Shown here piece by piece: positions 56,173 to 64,000 of a stretch of DNA of 64,000 nucleotides. The stretch's first letter is position 1. Each line of letters starts with the position of its first letter. A model generated the notes under the pieces. That model saw only the letters and a program-made list of their open reading frames with translations. It was not told the DNA's origin and ran no database searches. This DNA comes from Gigaspora margarita (Eukaryota; Glomeromycota; Glomeromycetes; Diversisporales; Gigasporaceae): the NCBI GenBank assembly GCA_009809945.1, contig WTPW01002229.1, positions 1 through 64,000 on the forward strand. Direction: 5' to 3'. The translations under genes were made by a program, and so were the position numbers.

Positions 56173-57610
56173 ATGGAACATCTAACAGTGTACCAAGGCT
56201 TATTCAGTAAACAGAAACATGAGATTACAGAGATCCTACAGCAGCAGAAAATATTTGTACTACAAGAAGACAAAGAAGTGGCTAAAGCATTAGGTATTAC
56301 ATAACCAGAAACAGTATACATCATCCGCTCAGCCTTAGAAGTATATAACTGGGATCAATATGTGCAGGCTGCAAATAAAGGAGAAAACTGCGAAACAAAA
56401 AATTTCTTTCCAAATATTGTTAAACGTAATATAAGTGAAGACATAAGCAAAAAGCTGACACTTACCCTTATAGAAACATTCACAATAGACTATGGTAACT
56501 TAGAAATGCAACAACAGATACAAAGGTTCTTAGAAGAATACTTTGAAAATCCCAAAAATTCTAATAAGAAAACTACTGAAAGTAATAAACCTTCAGCCTC
56601 AGATGGAGATGGAACAATACTCTCAAGGGAAAGGGCATATTGCAAGAAAAGGACCAAACAGAAAATTTGGCCCACCATAAGGACATTACAAAGACTGTAA
56701 TGAGTACTAATGCCCAGGAAATACAAGCTCCTATGACTGAATGTACGAATGAGCAAACAAAACCCCTAAACTCACCTCAACCTGAGACACCCACAGCTCT
56801 GAGCAAACCTATTCCAATGGGAAGATCCAAACTACAACTTACACTGTAGGATCTGCCAAAAGAAACAAACGCAAGAGCAATATGGAAAAATTTAAGTTTC
56901 TACGGAAGAGCATTAGTTAAAAGGTTTTTTGAAAATGGAAAGTCCAATGCAGCACTAATTGAAATCGAGACCAAGAACCTCAGAAGAAGGGAAGAACTTA
57001 TAGCAGCATGGGCGATACACTTCGAGGAAGGAAAGATGATAAGAGTAACACAGAGAGAATTTGACAAAGAAACATTAATAGAACGTAGCAAAAACAAAAT
57101 GATAGTCAAAAACGTATCTAAAACAGCAGCAGAAGCGACTCTGCTCTGACAACTCAAAAGCATTAAGCAAAAGCAGTATACATTTCTTTGAATAGAAATG
57201 GTAATCAACGGAATGTGGCCACTGTGTACTTCTCGTCAGACAAGGAACGTCAAGATGCAGTGAAAAAGGCAATTTACTACTATCACACAAAGCTAGAATG
57301 GGCTACAGATTTAAACGAAGATGGCCATACCATGTACTCAAGAAAAAAATATATAAAGAAATCGGTGAGGATACCTGCGGCCATCCAAAGATCAGATAAA
57401 GAAAATATTCAACCAGTAGGCATGCAATCAGTAAAAGAGAAAAATACATTAAACAAGCGACAAACAGACAATCTGCAATCTGATAACAAGAGGTTCAAGG
57501 TTAAAGAAAACCCATCTAATCATACAGGGCACACAGAGCCCAACGAAAAATCAATGATGGATCTTCTGTGTAATATTATGAGTAGATTAGAGATAATTGA
57601 GAGTAATTAG
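56173..57610 (+). pseudogene. LINE 3 ORF1, RRM-like RNA-binding protein, broken
   Basis: ATG at 56173 (MEHLTVYQGLFSKQKHE). An in-frame TAA lies near 56302, the frame changes near 56640-56700, a TAG follows 'TLQ..' near 56850-ish codons, and the frame changes again near 57180. Recognisable pieces: ARAIWKNLSFYGRALVKRF followed by AALIEIETKNLRRREEL, and NQRNVATVYFSSDKERQDAV. Both have the alternating hydrophobic pattern of RRM folds found in ORF1 of several LINE groups. The C-terminal part (57340-57606) is K/N/Q-rich and low complexity and ends with the heptad-like MMDLLCNIMSRLEIIE. Probable RNA chaperone or particle component; the RRM call is by eye only. Confidence 0.65.
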
Positions 57611-57669
57611 AAAGGGGCTGTATGCTTCTATCGCTCCTAACAGTTGCCATGGGCATTTCAATGAAATGA

Positions 57670-60600
57670 GGAGCCCATCCAAGTGCACATATAGAGCCGC
57701 CCAAAGAAAAAGAGTGCACACAAACAAAAAACAATTATATAGTACAGAATATAGAAATTAATATAGCAACACACAATATAAACGGACTTAAAACACATGG
57801 ATATAAATTAGACATTCTAATACGATGGGCAAGGGAAAACAATCTTAATTTAATTAGTATCTCAGAAACAAACATTCAAGAAATAGAAGGAAATTATTTG
57901 TTGAAAGAAGAAGTGGATTATAGAGGTATATGGACTAATGCATCCATATCTAAGCACAAAGAATCTGGAGTAGGCCTATTAGTATGGAAAGACCTTGAAA
58001 AACATATTGGCAAGATAGAAAGACCAAACGAGTTTCTATTAGTAGTTCACTTCTTCTTAAAGCATAATAGCTTTATAGTAATTAGCATATACCTCCCTCC
58101 GAACAACAAGGAGATAGCCAAGTCAATCGAAGAAAATATCAAAAAAATTAAAGAAGAGCATCAGCGAAATAAACAAATCATTGTTATGGGAGATTTTAAC
58201 TCTACAATTGACCCAAATTTAGATCACTTAAAAGCCAAAGCATCGCACAAAAAACTCCTACTTCATAGCTGGTGTTAACCTATGAAAATACACAAAAACG
58301 GGCATAACTCTCGATCCAATAATCAGAATTCGATGAAACAACTACCATTCGACTCAGCTCGACGAGACGATTCGAATGAGCTATAGATCATCCCTGTACG
58401 ACTACTGGTTGCCAAGATCGGAACCAATGAATAATCAAGTATAGGATCTACAATTTGATTGGCTAAGAGATCTACTGCGCGCCAAAGTGCATATATGGCA
58501 TTTATAAAACATGTCATATTTATAGCATATATACTTTATATTTTATTTATAACACATATGTCATTTATTTCATATATTACATTTATACTATTTATACTAT
58601 ATATTTTATTAGTAGTAGATATAGCATTTATTGCACATGTAATAGATATAGCCTGTTACATTTGTGAAAAACAAAAATGTATAAAAGCAGCCGATGTGGA
58701 CCCCAAGTTCAACATCGAGTCTTCATACTCTTTCACTAATAAATACATTTATTTATTATTTAAATTAAACAGTTACTAGTATCCTCATATACTTTTAATT
58801 GTAGCCTCTTTCATAATTGCAAATTGCCAAAAATCTTCTTTGTTAAGTTTTATTAAAAAACGCCTCTCGACTTAGTTAAATCACAGTAACAAGTGAGGTT
58901 ACACAAAGTGATCACTGTCTAAGGTCGCTCTAGTTACCTACTATCTTTAAAGAAGTGGATATAGGATAACACTGGTTAATGCAAAACAAGTTTGAAGACA
59001 TATACAGGAAATTAAATCCGCAAACTAAGAAATTCACTTGGAGCAATAATGAAACTGCCACGAGAATTGACCAAATATGGTTGTCAGAGGGTCTTCTTAA
59101 AATGGTTACTTGTGCTGAAATCCAAGAACTCTCAGTAATAACAGGCAGTGATCACGAACTACCTGTGGCATGGTTGTGACTTAAAGAAATTCACTTTGGA
59201 AAGGAATCTGATCCAAATACCCAAAGTGCATGCTCAACTACATGATGGAATTAAATTTGATGATCCCAGAAAAATGAGAAGAATACTGAATGGTGCTCTG
59301 GAAAAAGTTAGATGGAAAAATGCAAAAAGTATTTAGAAATGTAATTTTTGACCCTAACAAAGAAAACCTTATTCGCCTAAATGAAGTTCTCGACCAGACT
59401 TGGGAGAATATTGAGACTGCTATTATAGCTGCAGCAAAGAAAACAGTACCGTACCTTCAGGTAAAAAAGACAGTAAAGGCAAAATGACAAAAAACAGCTA
59501 TAGCAAAAGCAGCAATAGCTTTGGGAAAGCTAATACGTGAAGTAAAACGGAACAGAATCAATGCAAAGTGCCTGCCAGTAGAAGTATGGGATAATCAAAT
59601 TAGACGTATAAATCATCTCGCAGAAACAAAAGTCAACAAATTTCCTCACAGTAGAGAAGACTTGGAAGGCTGGCTAACAGAGGCATATACATGGCGTAAG
59701 GCACTGGAAGGGAAGCTAACAACTGAGAGTGAAAGAATCAAGAGCACAGAGATTAAAGGTTTTGTTCAAAGATGCACAGAGATGATCGTTTCAGAACAAA
59801 AGAAAATGCTAACAAGTCTTTTGGAAAGACCCTTCAACAAAGTATCATTGGACCGTCTGCTTGTAAAAGAAAATAATCAGATCTCTTTAGCAACAGAACC
59901 AGAAGAAGTCAGGAATCTAACAAGAGACTTCTTTCAAAAACAATTTTACCAAGAAGGAGTAGAAAACAACATCTCGAATAGCAAGTGGGATGAAGTGTAC
60001 TCTCCTTCTGTTAGAATAGATAAACACTGGTATGATGCTCTTAGCGAACTAATAACGCTTGAGGAATGGCACCAGATATTGCAAGAGAGCAAAACAAACT
60101 CAGTGCCGGGATCTTCTTCAATACATTACTTCTTTATAAAACAAGCAGGCCTGAAGGCACAAATTATTTTTAAGAATTTCGCAGATCTGTGTCTAAAGTT
60201 AGGAAAAGTTCCTTCCAAATGGAAAACAGCTCTTATATACCCAATACCAAAGGACAAAGATTGGAGATACTATCTGGATAAAACAAGACCGATAGCACTT
60301 CTTGAGGTCTTTAGAAAGTGTATCACAAAAGTCTTGACCAAAAGACTAAGCAAAATTTTAAAGAGAAGAAATATCTTGCAAGGACCAAACTTTGCCAGCT
60401 TGCCGGGTAATTCAACGGAAGAACCCATACACATACTAAACGCAATTATGGAAGAAGCAGAGAAGAAAAAGCAAGAACTTTGGATCCTTTTTCAAGACAT
60501 GAAGAAGGCATTCGATTCAGTAAATTTGAGGATGCTTGCGAAGGCCTTGGAAAGGATCAAGATCCCTATTTTAACTACTAACTTTATATTAGACCTCTTT

Positions 60601-63600
60601 GAGAAAAGAAAACTAAGAGTCATAACAAGTCATGGACTGACGGAAGAAATAGATGCAAACAGAGGAATTGACCAAGGTGAGGTCCTCTCACCTCTTATTT
60701 GGAGGATATACTATGACCCTCTGCTTCACCGTATACAAAAAAAAAAAGGTTTTGGATATACAGTTTAGATTAATAAAGAGGAGAATAAAAGGCTTGGCCT
60801 AGAGAGAGTAGCTGAAGCAAGACATGCAGTGTTAACATACGCTGATGATATGACCTGGATAGCATCCAGTAAAGAGCAGCTCACCCAAATACTAGAGCTA
60901 GCTAATGAGTTTTATCAACTAAATGGAATTAAAGTAAATGGGGCCAAGTCGAAACTAGTAGTACTAAACGCAAAAAAGTCAAATATAAAACAAGCCATTC
61001 GGTTTGGAGACACACAAATAATAGCAGAAAAGAGAATTAGTGATATCAAATTCCTGGGTACCTATTTATGTACAACACAAAATTTACCAAACATCAAAAA
61101 GAAGGTCAAAAAAGTCATCTCGCTTTTCGTATATACGCTGAACAAAAAGCGGGTTATCGCTAGTCAGTTAACATATATTAACAACCAAGTCTTGCTACCT
61201 AAAATCGAGTACATTCTACAAGCCCTCGCCTTAACAGAAAAGGAACTCGGACAAATCCATCAACCAGTGCTAAATCTTTTTAAAAGGAAATTAGGAATTG
61301 TAAGAACTACGCCGAATAGTATATTAACACACAAAGGGGCCTTAAGTGTAAAACCTCTAGCCAGTTCACTACTCGCAAAACAGGCGGTTTCACTACTAAA
61401 AAGACTAAATAGCACAGGTCAGGTTGAGCAGATAACCAAAATACAAATAAGACAAGAGATTTTTAGGGAATGCATAATACAGGACATATAGCAATATCAA
61501 GATATTAAGCTAGATAGAAGAGTTTGGCGTAGTAATGTCGCAGTAAATACAATAGAACAATGTAAAAATCTGGACCTAATTTTTGATATGGTAGAAGGAA
61601 GCTGGCACCTACAAGAAAATGGTCCCACTATTATTAGCATGCTAGATAGCAAGTCAGAAAAACAAAGCAAACAGACACATATAGATTTGGGGCTCTTCTT
61701 CGTCAGACAATTACTGGACCACAGTGGTAGGAATCTATTAACATGGCAGCAGATAAAGACAGCACGAGGCACAAATTGCAGAGGTAAAGTTCCTTTTTGG
61801 TTCTGAAAAATAGAAGAGCTCCTAATTGATAATACAGAAAGTCGTAAAGTCAAAGAAGATTTTCTTAGCAATGACATAAATACTTCTGCACTTCAGCCGC
61901 ATTGTGGAAATGTTATAGCAGACAACAGACGTAAACAGTGGATATGGTTCGCACAAAAGAACAAGAAGAAGTGGTACCTTGGCAGGGTTACTAAAATATT
62001 AGAAAAGTCAGCACTTATCGAACATTGAACAGAAATGCATATAGGAGAAGACAAATGTAGTTTGCTAAAATGCGGAGGTTGTAACCTTAATACAAAAGGC
62101 AAGGAAACGGATGCATGATTAGCTGTAACAAAAATCTTATTAGAGGAGTGGCGGTAGGAATTACAAAATGAGAAAATAACTGGATAACAAACTTTCCTAC
62201 AACATTGCTTAAAGACAAGCCTGAGTACTATTTGACCCCAGTGCAAGAATGTCCGGTATCTCAACTAAAAGAAATAGATTATGCAGAACGTGAGTTAGTC
62301 AAGTCACAAAATTTTGCGGAAAAGGTTGAAAACCTCATTTTAGAAAACCTGGAGAAAAATATGATAGCGAACCTGGAGAACTATTGTTTTTACACAGACG
62401 GATCTTGGATATAGCCGAGAGGGGACGGAAGTGGAATTGACAGAATGGGTGCAGGATAGATTCAGGTAATTAACAAGAAAAAGATGAGTTTCACAGTAGG
62501 AAAAGTCAGAGTAATCCACTGGCCTTCTTCTATGAGACCCGAACTAATTGCAATTCTGTATGCACTGCTAACGACCAAGGCAGATGCTAATGTAGTAATA
62601 AAAACGGACTCTTTAGCAGCAATTAATAGTATAAATAGTTATATGTATAATACAGATTTTAAAAATATGCTTAAGTATAAAAATAGAGTAGTTCTAGATA
62701 AAATAGTAGAAGTAGTTCAATATAAGAGGCTTAAAATCAAACTTTGCAAAGTCAGATCACACACAGGTATAAAATAAAATGAAGAGACAGACAGATTGGC
62801 AAAAGAGGGAGCACTATGTGATACTAGTTGGATTCTTTCATTTAAACAATCCAAGCGTTGGTGCTGTAACTTGAAGTGGAAAAAAAGTGTAATCGAGGTT
62901 ACGCCTAGGAAGTTCATACTAGAAGTTCAACAGCGATACATAGAAGCCGAATGGTACTTATCAAAGAAGAATGAATGTTGCAGAGATGAAGATCCAGAAG
63001 AAGAAACGAGCTGGTTCTTTTGTTGGGAAAATCTAAAGGAGATCAAAGGTTCAAAATGCAAATCAGAAGATACAAGTAACAGCTTAGTAACAAAAATCAA
63101 AGGACTTTTTCAAGTACTGCCTACAAAAACAGAGTTGTGTAAGAAAAAACTGAACGTCTACTCAGACCCATACTGCGTCTTATGTAAGGATCAAGTAGCA
63201 GAAACACTAGACCATCTAACCTGTTGCAAGGCTTTGAAGCATATATGGCTCAAGTTGGAGGCACGGGCAATAAGCCTTGCCTGGGCATATCTCAAAGACG
63301 AAACTAGAGCTGTTATAACACTACGAGATCTTTGTATGACTGTTCTGCATAAAATGAGACAAGAACGGCTCAGAGCATGACAAGACTACATAAGAGGCCT
63401 GGTAAGGCAAAACACTTTAGGAAACCTTCAGCTATTACTAACAAGCACCAAAGAGACATATGACGCGATTAGAGCATTGAAACATGCATACCAAGAAGGT
63501 TTTTACAAAGTAATATGGGTGAAACACTGTAAGAAAATATGTGAATAGGAAAATTTGACAGGTATCACGAAAGCGAAGAAAAGAGGAGCAGAAGAGATGC

Positions 63601-63752
63601 GATCCAGTCAACGAGCTAATTTACAAGAACCCACAAAGAAGAAAAGAAAACTGAATGACAAAACTGAACCACAGAACTCGAATATTTGGAAATCTCTAAA
63701 AGAAAAACTCATTAAGACCAAAAAGCTTGTGTGTGAGACTCTGAGCAAATAG
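57670..63752 (+). pseudogene. LINE 3 ORF2: endonuclease, reverse transcriptase, RNase H, broken
   Basis: Endonuclease: ATHNINGLK, LISISETNI, IVMGDFNST, then after the inserted LTR FEDIYRKLNPQTKKFTW, TRIDQIW and GSDHELP (to 59166). Reverse transcriptase (59521-61491): KTALIYPIPKDKDWRYYLDK, TRPIALLEVFRKCITK, LPGNSTEEPIHILN, FQDMKKAFDSVN (motif A), GIDQGEVLSPLIWRIYYDP (motif B), TYADDMTWIAS (motif C) and KFLGTYL. RNase H: YTDGS (62394), RPELIAIL, KTDSLAAI and EETDRLAKEG, so all four acidic positions are kept. CVLCKDQVAETLDHLTCC (about 63175) is a C-C-H-C knuckle. A basic tail (KAKKRG, KKKRK) could be a nuclear signal. Stops include 59485 (TGA), 60766 (TAG), 61489 (TAG), 61804 (TGA), 62412 (TAG), 62457 (TAG) and 62775 (TAA), with frameshifts near 59160-59290 and 62120-62200. 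No ATG precedes the endonuclease in frame. Confidence 0.85.
58273..58971 (+). mobile_element. Solo LTR of an LTR retrotransposon, 699 bp
   Basis: Ends TGTTAACCTAT and ATAGGATAACA are inverted copies with one mismatch, and CTGG flanks both sides (58269-58272, 58972-58975). It carries a TATAAAAGC promoter-like motif (about 58681) and an AATAAA-type signal (about 58739) in the order expected of an LTR. No internal coding region is present, so it is a fossil left after recombination between LTRs. Family unknown. It inserted into the endonuclease part of LINE 3, so it is younger than that copy. Orientation is inferred from the TATA/AATAAA order. It also contains a GTCTC-like dyad region (58346-58378). 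Confidence 0.75.
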
Positions 63753-63823
63753 ATTTTTAGCTCTCTGCCATCCGTATGGTGGATCAAGTCAAAAAATTAA
63801 AAGAGAAGAAAAAAAAAACAACT

Positions 63824-64000
63824 TTTTTTTTTAATTAAGATTATATTTAGAAAATATATTGTATATAGATATAGCAATATTTTTAGTAACATTTGTAAAT
63901 AGAAGGCAGCAAGATGTAGGGTAATCATTAACACAGTAGCTGAGTACCAAGCTATATCTATGTCTGAAATATGTGTTACAACGTATNTGNACATAGATGG
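63824..64000. other. AT-rich flank, nothing recognised
   Basis: No gene, repeat copy or target duplication of LINE 3 could be supported; two Ns near the end. Confidence 0.4.

Larger units (their letters stand above)
55780..63823 (+). mobile_element. LINE 3, near full length, two ORFs, broken
   Basis: Contains a 5' untranslated part (about 55780-56172), ORF1 (56173-57610), ORF2 (about 57670-63752) and a short 3' part ending in A-runs at 63800-63823. Clearly less AT-rich than its surroundings, so it is probably a fairly young arrival. The 5' limit is where the GTCTC foldback is cut; I could not find a TSD. A solo LTR sits at 58273-58971. Domain order (apurinic-type endonuclease, reverse transcriptase, RNase H, C-C-H-C knuckle) suits the I/Tad-like groups of LINEs. 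Confidence 0.85.

Overview
The window is an extremely AT-rich, repeat-saturated stretch of a eukaryotic nuclear genome. I found no intact host gene. Short GT-AG introns inside a transposase gene, tRNA-headed SINEs, LINEs with RNase H, and very dense small DNA transposons fit a large, transposon-bloated fungal genome. An arbuscular mycorrhizal (Glomeromycotina) fungus is my best guess, but this is inference from protein style and composition and needs a database search. There are scattered Ns and one assembly gap (45018-45700).

Layout. 1-866: minisatellites and an AT-rich repeat arm. 867-8756: two head-to-tail elements with the same terminal inverted repeats (TIRs) and TAA target duplications. 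The second (2575-8756) carries a degraded four-exon DDE-like transposase gene on the minus strand. 9051-10306: an array of alternating hairpins, interrupted by a 5'-truncated LINE (10325-14065) with an exact 18-bp target-site duplication (TSD). 14100-16730: foldback elements sharing a GTCTC dyad. 16730-27975: a 333-bp higher-order minisatellite split by a 5.1-kb TTA-TSD element (18731-23854) and by a second, badly decayed LINE (24380-27470). The 5.1-kb element itself holds a hairpin array, two SINE families and nested hAT-like elements.

28297-35776: interleaved inverted arms enclosing a mariner-type foldback, a 1.4-kb hairpin, a Tc1/mariner-like transposon (31454-34237) that is itself invaded by three smaller elements, and a third hairpin array. 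35950-41250: a foldback holding a minus-strand SINE copy, itself split by a 2.6-kb insert that contains a tandem array of exon/intron-like units (38155-39480). 41276-44340: an hAT-like element, a small TAA-TSD element and nested foldbacks. 44395-48553: a 4.2-kb palindrome around an assembly gap. 49196-55447: hairpin-array and hAT-like elements and a multi-level nest. 55780-63823: a near full-length but broken two-ORF LINE (RRM-like ORF1; endonuclease, reverse transcriptase, RNase H and zinc knuckle in ORF2), invaded in its endonuclease region by a 699-bp solo LTR.

How it fits together. The autonomous elements are all broken, and their in-frame stops are mostly TAG or TGA. Most elements are non-autonomous derivatives. 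At least eleven show 8-bp hAT-style duplications, five show TAA/TTA (PIF/Harbinger-style) and three to five show TA (mariner-style). Two short sequence modules (a GTCTC...GAGAC dyad and AACAAGTTTACTTAG) recur in otherwise unrelated elements. These modules, the hairpin arrays and the exon/intron-like array are the least explained structures here.
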